Positions 52,367 through 61,037 of a DNA stretch of 64,000 bases are shown piece after piece (position 1 is the first letter of the stretch; the number at the start of each line of letters is the position of its first letter). The stretch is from Paenibacillus flagellatus (lineage in GTDB: Bacteria > Bacillota > Bacilli > Paenibacillales > NBRC-103111), in contig NZ_QJVJ01000004.1 in NCBI RefSeq assembly GCF_003217775.1, positions 434,001 to 498,000 of the forward strand, given 5' to 3'. The translations under genes were made by a program, and so were the position numbers. The notes under the pieces are model-generated. The model ran no database searches. It worked only from the letters and a program-made list of their open reading frames with translations, and had not been told where the DNA came from.

Positions 52367-54310
52367 TTATTCCTCGGACGCCGGGACCGGTTTCGTCATA
52401 TACGGGTAAAGGAGGACGAGTCCGGCGACGAACAGCGCGAACGCGAAGTACGCCGGCAGCAGATGGACGAAGTCGCCGTAGCCGATCGCGGCATGCACGC
52501 CGAACCCGGCGGCGAAGCCGGGCAGTCCGCCGACCAGCAGCGTCCACCACAGCCATCGCTCGCCTTGGCGGACGCCCCAGAGCGCCGCGGCGAGCAGCGC
52601 CAGCGCGTCGGACAGCAGCGCCCCGCCGAAGCCGGCCCGATCGTGAGCGATCAGCGGCACGAGGCGCGGATTGATCCGCGACAGCTCTTCGGCCGTGGCG
52701 CCGATATAGTCGATATCCTGCGGCACGAACACGTGCGTAATGCCGACGATCGAGATGACGCCGCCGCCGAGCGCCAGCGCGAAGCCGAGCGAGACGAGCA
52801 TGAGCTGCCCCCATTGGGCGCGGCGCCACAGCCGGTCGCTTCGCAGGTTCGCGGGCGTGCGCGGCGGGTCGTCCGCCTCCCGGCGCATCGCCAGCATGAA
52901 CATCGGGAGCAGGACGGCGGCGGCGAGCGCATGCAGCGGATCGAAGTAGCCGTACCCGAGGTACAGGAAAAAGCTCGAGAAGCCGACGATGCCCGAGACG
53001 AGCAGCGCCGTCTTCGTCCAATGCAGCCGCCGCCTCAGCCCGTGCCGGGCGAATTGGGCGTACAGGATGCCGATCGAGACCATCGTCCCCGCCAGCGTAA
53101 TCCGGTCGTGCGACATGAACGGAAGCACGTTGCCGTTCCCTTCGTGCAGCTCGTGGCGGTGCGCTCCGAGATACGCTTCGTCATAAGGCAGGACGACGGT
53201 CGTGGCGGCGATGAGGAACGCAATGACGCCGCCGACGATCATGCCGATGCCGAGCAGGAACATCCATCCCCACCCTTGCCAAAACGTCTCCGGCTCGGGC
53301 GGTTTCTTCCCCCGCATCGCGTCGTGCAAAATCGCTTCGTTGATTCGCTTCGGCAGCCCCGGCCCGGCGAAGACGAGCCCGCTGTGCAGCTGCACGTAAT
53401 CGGCGCCTTCGCGGACGAGCGTCACCGCTTCCGCCGGCTCGTGCACGCCTCCCGTCGCGATTACGGGACAGGCCGCGTCGTATTCGCGGATAAGCCGCAG
53501 CTTGCGCCGCGTAGGCGCAAGCCCGCTCCGGCCGACGGCGTACAAGTCGCCGGCCCGGATCGTATCGCCGATGACGAGCCCGTCATCAAGCCTCCCCCGC
53601 TCCCGCCGGCGGGCCAGCAGCGATTCGAGACGGTCGTCCGGCATATCGAGCGGTACGTAGACGAATACCGGCGCGCCTTCGCCGAGCATGCGCCTGGCCG
53701 CCCCGATCGTCTCCTCGGCTGCGGCGAACCATTCCTCCTCCGTCCACCGTTCGTCGAACGTGTCCAGGATGACGCCGTCGGCAAGCTCCTTCGTCCTCTC
53801 GACCATCCCGCTCACTTCGGCCGCCGCCCGCCTCGAGTCCGACTGCGGCATGTGCCTCAGCCGGAACAGCAGCGGCTGCCGCCGCTTCCCCGCGTTCGCC
53901 CGCTCCCTTGCCAGCACCGCCTCGATGCCGTCGCTCTCGTGTCGCACGGGATAGTGCAGTTCCTCCCGCTCCGCGTCGAGAACGATCGGCCCCCCGCCGG
54001 CGATCGGCTCGGGCGTCACCGGCCCGACCTCGACGTAGCCGAAGCCGAACTGCGCCAGCGCCGCCGGAGCTTGGCCGTGAGCGTCCACGGGGCCTCCCAA
54101 TCCGACCGGATAGCCGGTCCGCAAGCCTCCGAGACGGTCCGACTCCAGGTCGCGGTACCGGTCCATATGGCCGAGCGTCTTGATGAGGAGCGTGCCGCCC
54201 GGCAGCCGGCTGAGCGCTCCCATTGCTCCCAGCGTTACCGCACGCGCCGTCCGCGAAGGCATGGCGAACAGCAGCGGGCGAAACAACGTTCGGTACGACC
54301 AATCCGGCAT
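52367..54310 (-). CDS. Dihydroorotate-dehydrogenase-like barrel fused to membrane helices
   Basis: A 647-residue protein; ATG 54310 has AGGGGGAG five bases upstream. Residues about 1-330 resemble a class 2 dihydroorotate dehydrogenase: LRTGYPVGLGGPVDAHG, FGFGYVEVGPVTPEP, CPVIATGGVHEPAEAVTLVR and YVQLHSGLVFAGPGLPKR. The conserved S-S-P-N-T catalytic loop is absent; ADGVILDTFDERW stands there instead, so orotate synthesis is unlikely. Residues about 345-640 form eight predicted transmembrane helices arranged as two similar halves of four, each with a DRxGFGG/DRITLAG-like loop between helices. This suggests a flavin-binding membrane protein of unknown role. Expression passes through a short leader with an early terminator. 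Confidence 0.82.
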   Translation of the reverse strand: MPDWSYRTLFRPLLFAMPSRTARAVTLGAMGALSRLPGGTLLIKTLGHMDRYRDLESDRLGGLRTGYPVGLGGPVDAHGQAPAALAQFGFGYVEVGPVTPEPIAGGGPIVLDAEREELHYPVRHESDGIEAVLARERANAGKRRQPLLFRLRHMPQSDSRRAAAEVSGMVERTKELADGVILDTFDERWTEEEWFAAAEETIGAARRMLGEGAPVFVYVPLDMPDDRLESLLARRRERGRLDDGLVIGDTIRAGDLYAVGRSGLAPTRRKLRLIREYDAACPVIATGGVHEPAEAVTLVREGADYVQLHSGLVFAGPGLPKRINEAILHDAMRGKKPPEPETFWQGWGWMFLLGIGMIVGGVIAFLIAATTVVLPYDEAYLGAHRHELHEGNGNVLPFMSHDRITLAGTMVSIGILYAQFARHGLRRRLHWTKTALLVSGIVGFSSFFLYLGYGYFDPLHALAAAVLLPMFMLAMRREADDPPRTPANLRSDRLWRRAQWGQLMLVSLGFALALGGGVISIVGITHVFVPQDIDYIGATAEELSRINPRLVPLIAHDRAGFGGALLSDALALLAAALWGVRQGERWLWWTLLVGGLPGFAAGFGVHAAIGYGDFVHLLPAYFAFALFVAGLVLLYPYMTKPVPASEE

Positions 54311-54477
54311 GCTTTCTCCCCCTTCCGATTTGGCATAACAAACCGGCCAATAAGAAAAGCTTCCGATCGAAGCCTTTCGATAAGGTACATTCGTGTTCCA
54401 GCGGTAGCTTATTGTTGGTGAAGAAAGTCGCATTCGCTTTCGTGCTTTAGTAGCGAAGTTAAACTTCCTGCAACGTT

Positions 54478-54506
54478 AAAAAAACGCCATCCGGCATAGA
54501 TGGCGT
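54478..54506 (-). terminator. Leader terminator upstream of the barrel-membrane gene
   Basis: Minus-strand stem ACGCCATC-TATGCCG-GATGGCGT with seven T. It lies about 30-60 bases after a good promoter and 170 bases before the coding start, so most transcripts should end here unless something opens the stem. The rest of the 308-base gap has one more small hairpin (GCTTCGATCGGAAGC) near 54360 and no gene. Confidence 0.75.
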
Positions 54507-54543
54507 AGCGTGGCTATATCGTGCAGGACGTACCTTAAACCGA

Positions 54544-54572
54544 ATCATACCACCCGACCCGGAATAAGTCTA
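54544..54572 (-). promoter_or_regulatory. SigA-like promoter with extended -10
   Basis: Minus strand TAGACT, 17 bases, TATGAT with a TG one base before the -10. Predicted start near 54537, so the terminated leader is about 60 bases. Confidence 0.65.
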
Positions 54573-54618
54573 TTCTTTTTCCCTTTTTCATGAAATACTG
54601 GAGCCGGGAGGGATACCG

Positions 54619-55098
54619 ATGACAAGCTGCACCTATGACGTCGTCCCGCTGGACGACGCGAACGTGCGGGCGGCGGCGCCGCTGCTCGCCGAATACAAGC
54701 ACGGCGATGCTCCCGTCACCGACGCCGCCATGGCGGAATGCAAGGAAAGCTGGCGGCGGCTGATCTTAACCGGCCATTCGTACGGGCTGCTGGCCCGCTG
54801 CCGCGAAACCGGCGAATACGCCGCGTTCGTTACGTATTCGTGGGGATTCTCCTCCACGAAAGGGATGCCGGTCCTGCGCATCCAAGACGTCTTCACGGCG
54901 TCCCGCCGCCGCCGGACGGGAGCGTCCGAGGCGCTGCTCGCCCGTACGGAGACGATCGCGCGCGAGGCGGGCGCCCACCGGCTCCAGCTCGAAACGGACG
55001 TCGACAACGCCGCGGCAAGAGCGCTTTACGAGAAAGCGGGCTACCGGCCCATCGAACCGAAGCTCGTCTATATGCGGCCGCTCGTCCCGCCTCCTTAG
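54619..55098 (+). CDS. GNAT-family N-acetyltransferase
   Basis: A 159-residue protein with GGGAGGGA before the ATG. The acetyl-CoA motif V-x-D-x-F-T-x3-R-x2-G-x-(G/A) is seen as RIQDVFTASRRRRTGASEAL, and the last helix-strand pair is NAAARALYEKAGYRPIEPKL. Substrate unknown. It overlaps the XRE-cupin gene by four bases at the 3' end, convergently. Confidence 0.9.
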   Translation: MTSCTYDVVPLDDANVRAAAPLLAEYKHGDAPVTDAAMAECKESWRRLILTGHSYGLLARCRETGEYAAFVTYSWGFSSTKGMPVLRIQDVFTASRRRRTGASEALLARTETIAREAGAHRLQLETDVDNAAARALYEKAGYRPIEPKLVYMRPLVPPP

Positions 55099-55658
55099 AA
55101 CGGATAGCGGATAATGACCTGCAGCCACGTCGGGGCGTCCGTATCGTTGACGTACACGTGCCCTTGGTCGGCGTTGAACCGGATCGCGTCGCCCCGGCTG
55201 ACCCGGTACGAGTCGTCCCCGATTCGCAGCTCAAGCTCGCCCTCCGTCACGATGACGAATTCCTCGACCCCTTCCTGATGCGGCTCCGATTGGTGCTCGC
55301 AGCCGGGGCCGATCGATACGGCGTACACCTCGAAATGGGTCGTCGGGTCGAACGGGAATTGCGGAAACGCCCGGTACAGCCCTTCGTTCTCCGTCATCGG
55401 CTCGACGTCGGCGAACCGGACGACCGACACCTCGGGCGATTGCTCCGCGATGAGCGCCGTCACCGAGATGCGCAGCCCGTTGGCGATTTTCCACAGCAGC
55501 GATATCGTGGGATTCGAGTCGCCGCGCTCCACCTGCGCGAGCATCGCCTTGCTCACCCCGGTCAGCTCCGCGAGCTTGTCGAGACTGAGATCGCGCGACT
55601 TGCGGATCGCCTTCAAATTTTTGCCGACCTTGATCGGGATATGGTCCATCCGTTCCAT
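55095..55658 (-). CDS. XRE-cupin transcriptional regulator
   Basis: A 187-residue protein. Residues about 10-65 are an XRE HTH (LKAIRKSRDLSLDKLAELTG, VSKAMLAQVERGDSNPTIS), and residues about 110-185 a small cupin with histidines (GCEHQSEPHQEGVEEFVIVT, GDAIRFNADQGHVYVN). This architecture is that of PuuR/SinR-like regulators that sense small metabolites. No obvious target lies in the same direction. Confidence 0.92.
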   Translation of the reverse strand: MERMDHIPIKVGKNLKAIRKSRDLSLDKLAELTGVSKAMLAQVERGDSNPTISLLWKIANGLRISVTALIAEQSPEVSVVRFADVEPMTENEGLYRAFPQFPFDPTTHFEVYAVSIGPGCEHQSEPHQEGVEEFVIVTEGELELRIGDDSYRVSRGDAIRFNADQGHVYVNDTDAPTWLQVIIRYPF

Positions 55659-56016
55659 GCGTCCTTCCGTCCTTCCGTCTCCATGTCATGCCAAGTCCCT
55701 TATATTGTAAGCCGAATCCGGCCCGCCCGCAAGGAAACGGGCGATTCGGGCGATTCGTCGCCGTTTTTTCCGCGATCGTGCAAAAAGCCGACATGAGGGC
55801 GGGTGGCGCAATAGAACCGCCTCCGCGTAGCCGAATCGGGAACGGGATACGATGAACCTCATCACGGGAATGATGCCGTTGATCGCGGCGTTCATGTCGC
55901 CCGGCATCGTCATCAGCATGCATTCGAACGATCGCCCCGATTACGCCGCACCAATACCCCCGACGTCCAACGTGCAAAGCTCGTCCGTGCTCCGCCCCTC
56001 GCTGCGGTCGTCTCCG

Positions 56017-56036
56017 GTACTAGGGGAATCTAGTAC
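56017..56036. promoter_or_regulatory. Operator-like palindrome upstream of the Aas-like gene
   Basis: GTACTAG-GGGAAT-CTAGTAC, perfect seven-base arms, touching the -35 of the next promoter. It shares half-sites with FapR operators but with the arms in the opposite order. Confidence 0.6.
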
Positions 56037-56064
56037 TTTCCAAAGGACGAATTATGCGTACAAT
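56037..56064 (+). promoter_or_regulatory. Promoter of the Aas-phosphotransferase operon
   Basis: TTTCCA, 16 bases, TACAAT, about 80 bases before the GTG start. Directly adjacent to the palindrome. Confidence 0.5.
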
Positions 56065-56142
56065 GAAGTTAAGACCTGGTCCCAATCCGCCCTCGCCACC
56101 GCGTCGGCCGCGGGACCCCCCTACCGGAAGGAGATGATCGCC

Positions 56143-58251
56143 GTGAAGGTGATGGTGGCCGTACTTCGATGGATCGTATTTCGTCTGTTCCGTGTCCGTC
56201 TGAGCGGATTGGGCCATATCGACGCGACAAAGCCGGCGCTGCTGCTGCCGAACCACGTGTCGCTCTTGGACGGCGTCTTCCTGATGCTGGCGCTGCCGCC
56301 GGAAGTCGTCTTCGTCGTCAATACGGGCATCGCGAAGCGCTTCGCCCCGTTTCTGAAATTTTGCCGCATCGTGACGGTCGATCCGCTCAATCCGTATTCC
56401 GTCCGTCATATGATCAAAGCGGTGCAGCAAGGCTCTCCGCTCGTCGTCTTCCCGGAAGGGCGCATTACGACGACGGGCGGGATGATGAAAATATACGGCG
56501 GCGTCGCCTTTATCGCGCTGAAAACCGGGGCGCCGGTCCATCCGGTCGCGATCAACGGGCCGGAACGTTCCAAGCTGTCGTATTTGAACGGGCTGCTGCG
56601 CCGAAGGTGGTTCCCGCCGGTCGACGTGACGATCGGCAAAGCGTATCGGCTCGAATCCGACTCGGGCTTGCCCGTCAAAGTCCGGAAGGAGCAAGCAGCC
56701 GCGCAAATCGGCCGCATGCTCATGCAGGAGCTGTTCGACAGCCGCATGAAGCCGGACGTCAACCTGTTCGACGAGCTGATCGCCGCGGCCGCCCGGAACG
56801 GAGCCGGCTTCCCGGCTTGCGAGGATGCTTCGCAGCGTATCGGCTACAAGCAGCTGCTGCTCGCCTCGCACGTACTCGGACGGAAGCTTGCGGCGAAGCT
56901 CGAAGGCGAGACGAACGTCGCGCTGCTGATGCCGAACGCGGTCGGTCACGTCGTGGCGCTGTTCGCGCTGATCCGCATCGGCAAGACGCCGGCGATTCTC
57001 AACTTCTCGAGCGGCATGCAGGCGGTGCTGGACGCCTGCGAGACGGCCGGGGTGCGGACGGTGATAACGTCCCGCCAATTCGTCGAGAAGGCGAAGCTGC
57101 TGCCGCTTGCCGGCCGGCTCGAGGAGCGCGGCGCGGTCCTCTTCCTGGAAGACGTGCGAAGCGGGGTGACGCTCGGCGACAAGCTGCGCGGGATGATCGA
57201 TTACCGCATGAAGCGGCGCGCCGACCCCGGCGCGAACGAAGTCGTCCTGTTCACGTCCGGCAGCGAGAGCAAGCCGAAGGGCGTCGTGCTGAGCCACCGG
57301 AACATTTTCGCCAACGTCCAGCAGGCGCGCACGGTCATCGATTTTACGTCGCGGGACAAAGTGTTCAACGCGATGCCGATGTTTCACTCGTTCGGCTTGA
57401 CGGCCGGTACGCTGCTGCCGCTGTTAAGCGGGATGAAGCTGTTTCTGTACCCGAGCCCGCTGCACTACAAAGCGATTCCGGAGCTCGTCTACCATAATAA
57501 CGCGACCATCCTGTTCGGCACGTCGACGTTTTTGGCCGCCTACGCCCGAGCCGCGCACCCTTACGACTTCTACTCGCTCCGCTACGTCGTCGCCGGGGCG
57601 GAGAAGCTGAAGGAGGACGTGAGGCAGCTTTGGTACGACAAGTTCGGCATCCGCATTCTCGAAGGCTACGGGACGACGGAGACGGCGCCGGTGCTGGCGC
57701 TGAACACGCCGCTCGCCTTCCGGAAAGGCTCGGTCGGCCGGCTGCTCCCCGGCATCGAATGCGTATTGGAAAAAATACCGGGGATCGAAGGCGGCAACCT
57801 GTACGTCCGGGGGCCGAACGTGATGAAAGGCTATTTGCTGCACGGCCAAGGCTTCGTGCCGTGTCCGGACTGGTACGATTGCGGGGATATCGTCGACATC
57901 GACGCGGACGGCTTCGTGACGGTGCTGTCCAGACGGAAGCGGTTCGCCAAAATCGCCGGGGAAATGGTGTCGCTGAACGCGGTGGAGGAATGGATCGCCC
58001 GCGCCTTCCCGGACGGCGAAGCGGCAGCGGTCAGCGTCTCCGACGCCCGCAAGGGCGAACGCATCGTCCTGTTCCATACGTCGCCGGATGTGACCGTGGC
58101 ATCCGCGAAGGAGGCGATTTTGGCGGCCGGAGGCACCCCGCTCGGCGTACCTTCCCGGCTCGCGCGCGTCGAGAAGCTGCCCCTGCTCGGCAGCGGCAAA
58201 ACCGACTACGTGGCGCTGAAGCGAATGGCCGAGTCGGACATCGGCGCTTGA
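56143..58251 (+). CDS. Bifunctional acyltransferase/acyl-ACP synthetase (Aas-like)
   Basis: I chose GTG 56143 (GGAAGGAG nine bases upstream); an ATG at 56134 abuts that site. Of 702 residues, about 1-210 are a PlsC-type acyltransferase (LLPNHVSLLDGVFLMLALPP with the H-x4-D motif; VVFPEGRITTTGG; VHPVAINGPERSK). Residues about 220-700 are an AMP-forming acyl-ACP/CoA synthetase (LFTSGSESKPKGVVLSHRNI; ILEGYGTTETAPVLALNTP; WYDCGDIVDIDADGFV; LPLLGSGKTDYVALK with the catalytic lysine). This matches Aas, which re-acylates lysophospholipids. The MFS-like LplT partner domain found in some relatives is absent. Confidence 0.92.
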   Translation: MKVMVAVLRWIVFRLFRVRLSGLGHIDATKPALLLPNHVSLLDGVFLMLALPPEVVFVVNTGIAKRFAPFLKFCRIVTVDPLNPYSVRHMIKAVQQGSPLVVFPEGRITTTGGMMKIYGGVAFIALKTGAPVHPVAINGPERSKLSYLNGLLRRRWFPPVDVTIGKAYRLESDSGLPVKVRKEQAAAQIGRMLMQELFDSRMKPDVNLFDELIAAAARNGAGFPACEDASQRIGYKQLLLASHVLGRKLAAKLEGETNVALLMPNAVGHVVALFALIRIGKTPAILNFSSGMQAVLDACETAGVRTVITSRQFVEKAKLLPLAGRLEERGAVLFLEDVRSGVTLGDKLRGMIDYRMKRRADPGANEVVLFTSGSESKPKGVVLSHRNIFANVQQARTVIDFTSRDKVFNAMPMFHSFGLTAGTLLPLLSGMKLFLYPSPLHYKAIPELVYHNNATILFGTSTFLAAYARAAHPYDFYSLRYVVAGAEKLKEDVRQLWYDKFGIRILEGYGTTETAPVLALNTPLAFRKGSVGRLLPGIECVLEKIPGIEGGNLYVRGPNVMKGYLLHGQGFVPCPDWYDCGDIVDIDADGFVTVLSRRKRFAKIAGEMVSLNAVEEWIARAFPDGEAAAVSVSDARKGERIVLFHTSPDVTVASAKEAILAAGGTPLGVPSRLARVEKLPLLGSGKTDYVALKRMAESDIGA

Positions 58252-58298
58252 CGTCCGTCATCGACGGCCAACGCTTCGAGTGCATGAAGGAGGAACAG

Positions 58299-59246
58299 AT
58301 GGACAATCGGGTTGCGATTTTGAAAGATCGATACGGACTGGAACGGATGAACGTGATCCCCCAACAAGGCGGTTGGGCGGCGCTCGCCTATCGCGCGTTC
58401 GACGGCGAACGGACTTTTTTCCTCAAAGCCTACGAAAAAAGCCGGGCGTCCACGCCCAAATGGACGGCGCTCATCGACGCGTATGCGCCGATCCTCGTAT
58501 GGCTCGCACGCCATACCGGCTTGAGCGGGAACGTTCCCGTGCCGATCCCGACCGAAAGCGGCGCCTTCCGGTGCGAGGACGACCAAGCCGTTTACATGCT
58601 GTACGAGTATATCGCCGGGGAGACGGTCGGCGGCAAGCCGCTGACCGGCGGCCAAATTCGCCGGCTGGCGGAAATCGTCGCGGAGCTGCATCGGTACGGG
58701 GAACGGATACCGGTCGATACGGACGCCGTCAAGGAGCGCTTCGACGTCCCTTTCTTGAAGCCGCTCAGGCGGCTGCTGCACGAGCCGTCCGACCGGATGC
58801 CGACGGACGTCGGCGCCTTGCTGGAGCCTTTCGCCCGGTCGGTCGGCAGGCTGGCCGATACCGTGGAGGAGCTGTCCGGGAGGCTCAAGGCGGGCAGCCC
58901 GCGCATGGCGCTTTGCCATACGGACATTCATCGTTGGAATATGATGCAAACGGACCGGGAACTCATCCTGGTCGATTGGGAAGGGTTGAAGCTCGCTCCG
59001 GTCGAAGCCGATCTGACGTTTATCGCGGAGGAGCCTTATGCGGACGACTTTATGGCCGTCTACCGGGAGGTTCATCCCGATTACGAGCCGAACGCCGACG
59101 CGATGCGGTTTTATCGGGGCCGGCGCAAGCTGGAGGACATCTGGGAATTCGCCGAGCAGCTGCTATACGATGATCCGGACGCAAGCGGACGCGAAGCGGC
59201 CATGGACGGCTTGACGAAGGAGCTGAACGGCTTGGACGAAGCGTAA
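58299..59246 (+). CDS. Aminoglycoside-phosphotransferase-like (APH) kinase
   Basis: A 315-residue protein; ATG 58299 has AAGGAGGAAC just upstream. The APH catalytic loop is LCHTDIHRWNMMQTDRELIL (H-x-D-x-H-x3-N) and the metal Asp is in VDWEGLKLAPVEADLTF. A Lys for ATP is in RTFFLKAYEKS (about residue 48). Relatives phosphorylate choline, spectinomycin-type drugs or homoserine. It lies 47 bases behind the Aas-like gene; a lipid-head-group substrate is possible but unproven. Confidence 0.88.
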   Translation: MDNRVAILKDRYGLERMNVIPQQGGWAALAYRAFDGERTFFLKAYEKSRASTPKWTALIDAYAPILVWLARHTGLSGNVPVPIPTESGAFRCEDDQAVYMLYEYIAGETVGGKPLTGGQIRRLAEIVAELHRYGERIPVDTDAVKERFDVPFLKPLRRLLHEPSDRMPTDVGALLEPFARSVGRLADTVEELSGRLKAGSPRMALCHTDIHRWNMMQTDRELILVDWEGLKLAPVEADLTFIAEEPYADDFMAVYREVHPDYEPNADAMRFYRGRRKLEDIWEFAEQLLYDDPDASGREAAMDGLTKELNGLDEA

Positions 59247-59249
59247 TCG

Positions 59250-60122
59250 TTATGTACGCAAAAACCGCTCGATCGCTTCGTTCACCCGCCCCGCCTGCTC
59301 CGCCATCAAGCAGTGTCCGGCGCGCGCGATCGACTGCGTCTCGGCGTGAGGAATCGCGGCGGCAGCCCGCTTCACCGCTTCTCCCGCCCGGTAAATGCGC
59401 TCCTCCTCCCCTACGAGAAACAGAACCGGCGCCGTTACCCCGGCCCATTCCTCCGTCGGGAATACGCTCGGCACGACGGCCAGGCGTATCCGGCAGTGCG
59501 TATAGGCGACGACGATCTGGTCCAAGACCGCCGGAGGCAGCTCGTTCCCTCTCGCCAGAAACCAGTCCCACGCCCGTTTGACGGAACGTCGTCCGGGCAT
59601 CAGGAGCGCCGGGTAAACCCGCCAAAGGAACGTCAGCCACGGCACGGGGAGAATCGTCGCGATCGGCGCGAGGAGAGCGAGCCTCTCGATGCGGCCGGGG
59701 CGGGCGATCGCGTAGTTGGCCGCCAGCCAGCCGCCCATCGAATGGCCGATCAGCGCCGTCGTCCCGATGCCGAGCGACGCGAGCGTCTGGTCGAGCCATG
59801 CGGCGCAATCGTCCCTCGTACGAAGCGGACGGTCCGCTTCGCTCAAGCTGAAGTCCCCCGGCGTGTCGAGACAGTACGTCCGGAACCGCCGTAAGGCGGG
59901 CATCGTATCGGCCCACATGCCGGAATTCGCCGTCATGCCGTGCAGCAGCACGACCGGCTTGCCGTCCGCGGGGCCGCTGGCGATGACGCGGATTCGGCCG
60001 AACGACGTGCCGACGGAGAACGTTTCGTATGGAACGGTCCAGCGCTCCATCGTACGCGCATAAGCTTCCTCGAACAGCCGGCGGCCGGTCTCGCTTTTGA
60101 AAACGGAACGGGTATCGTTCAC
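59250..60122 (-). CDS. Alpha/beta hydrolase
   Basis: A 290-residue protein starting at GTG that overlaps the TetR gene's stop (GTGA). Oxyanion loop LLHGMTANSGMW; nucleophile elbow LIGHSMGGWLAANY (Ser about 132); Asp in VLFLVGEEERIYR; His in IARAGHCLMAEQ. The fold is complete; the substrate is unknown. It is cotranscribed with the TetR regulator, and is probably the target of that repressor's autoregulated promoter. Confidence 0.92.
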   Translation of the reverse strand: MNDTRSVFKSETGRRLFEEAYARTMERWTVPYETFSVGTSFGRIRVIASGPADGKPVVLLHGMTANSGMWADTMPALRRFRTYCLDTPGDFSLSEADRPLRTRDDCAAWLDQTLASLGIGTTALIGHSMGGWLAANYAIARPGRIERLALLAPIATILPVPWLTFLWRVYPALLMPGRRSVKRAWDWFLARGNELPPAVLDQIVVAYTHCRIRLAVVPSVFPTEEWAGVTAPVLFLVGEEERIYRAGEAVKRAAAAIPHAETQSIARAGHCLMAEQAGRVNEAIERFLRT

Positions 60123-60778
60123 TCGGGATTCCCCTCCTCGGTTACGGCCGACGCTTCGCCGGGCATCAAGACGGAGCGGAGCATGTCGGACAGCACCCGG
60201 AATTGATCATCCAGCCGGATGCGTTCCGGACCGGAAACGATGCTTTCGAAGAACATCCCGTCCAAAAACGACATGACCGTAAGGGCGATCGCTTCGACGG
60301 GGATAGTCGGCCGGAACGTCCCGGCCTCCGCGCCCGAACGGAGCAGCCGTTCGATCGCGCCGAACACGGCGTCGTGGCGCTCCCCGATCAGCTTCATGCG
60401 CCGTTCCTCCTTGCGGCCGACGATCAAATATTCGTACAACACCGGGGCCAGACCGTTGTCCGCATCGGCGGCCCGGGCCAGCTGATCCCGCAGGAAGCGG
60501 CCGACCGCTTCCCAAGGCGCGGTGCCTTCCCCACCCTCCGCCGATTCGTTCATCTCCCGGTAAACGCGGCCGATCAGCTCCAGGAACAGCTGCTCCTTGT
60601 TGGCGTAGTACAGGTACACCCCGCCGAAGCTTCTGCCGGACTCGGCGACGATGTCCTTCATCGAAGCCGCTTCGTACCCTTTACGCTTGAAAACGCGGCC
60701 GGCCGCCTCCAGGATGTCGTTTCGGACGGCGTCTTTGCGGGTTTCGGACACTTTCGGCAATGGATGCGCCCCCTTCAT
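60119..60778 (-). CDS. TetR-family repressor
   Basis: A 219-residue protein. The HTH lies at residues about 20-60 (ILEAAGRVFKRKGYEAASMK, DIVAESGRSFGGVYLYYANK), followed by the usual all-helical ligand domain. The ATG at 60778 has a poor site; a TTG at 60760 has AAGGGGG eight bases upstream and would give 213 residues. The promoter directly in front of it carries a long perfect palindrome, which suggests autoregulation. Hydrolase overlap suggests a shared substrate as inducer. Confidence 0.9.
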   Translation of the reverse strand: MKGAHPLPKVSETRKDAVRNDILEAAGRVFKRKGYEAASMKDIVAESGRSFGGVYLYYANKEQLFLELIGRVYREMNESAEGGEGTAPWEAVGRFLRDQLARAADADNGLAPVLYEYLIVGRKEERRMKLIGERHDAVFGAIERLLRSGAEAGTFRPTIPVEAIALTVMSFLDGMFFESIVSGPERIRLDDQFRVLSDMLRSVLMPGEASAVTEEGNPE

Positions 60779-60794
60779 TTCGCTTCACCAAAAA

Positions 60795-60842
60795 AACGAG
60801 AGAGTTCTCGCTTATTATAGCGAGAACTCTCTCGTTTTACAA
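60795..60842 (-). promoter_or_regulatory. TetR operator-promoter: TATAAT inside an 18-bp palindrome
   Basis: Minus strand TTGTAA, 17 bases, TATAAT; AACGAGAGAGTTCTCGCT and its exact complement flank the -10 on both sides of a six-base centre. Each arm is itself nearly palindromic (CGAGA...TCTCG). The stem followed by T7 could also act as a terminator for the LD-carboxypeptidase gene upstream. The promoter spacing is why operator is preferred. Confidence 0.75.
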
Positions 60843-61037
60843 CCCCCTTGCAGGCATATGTCCCGCAACAGCAGTGCAGCAAGGGCTCGTCCGCGCCGGT
60901 CGGATTCCGCCTCAAGCCGTGGAATAGCGGGGGATGTTCCGCCGCAGACCGTCGCATCAAACGAACGAACGACCGTTCGCACGTTCGGTGACCTGTCTTT
61001 GCGCTTATGCAGCGCGAGAACGGCCCCGCGAGCCGGG

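Larger units (their letters stand above)
55659..56142. other. Intergenic region with operator and promoter; no gene seen
   Basis: This 484-base gap between the XRE-cupin and Aas-like genes has open frames on both strands, but none shows a ribosome binding site or protein-like conservation. Near its right end lie a palindrome (56017-56036) and a promoter-like sequence. Confidence 0.6.

Noticed and set aside
54311-54433. 41-codon N-terminal extension of the barrel-membrane protein
   Set aside because: It runs through the leader hairpin, while ATG 54310 has a good ribosome binding site and family-like start.
55686-55919. Small minus-strand frame of 77 codons in the 484-base gap
   Set aside because: No ribosome binding site, basic composition after residue 45 and no recognisable family.
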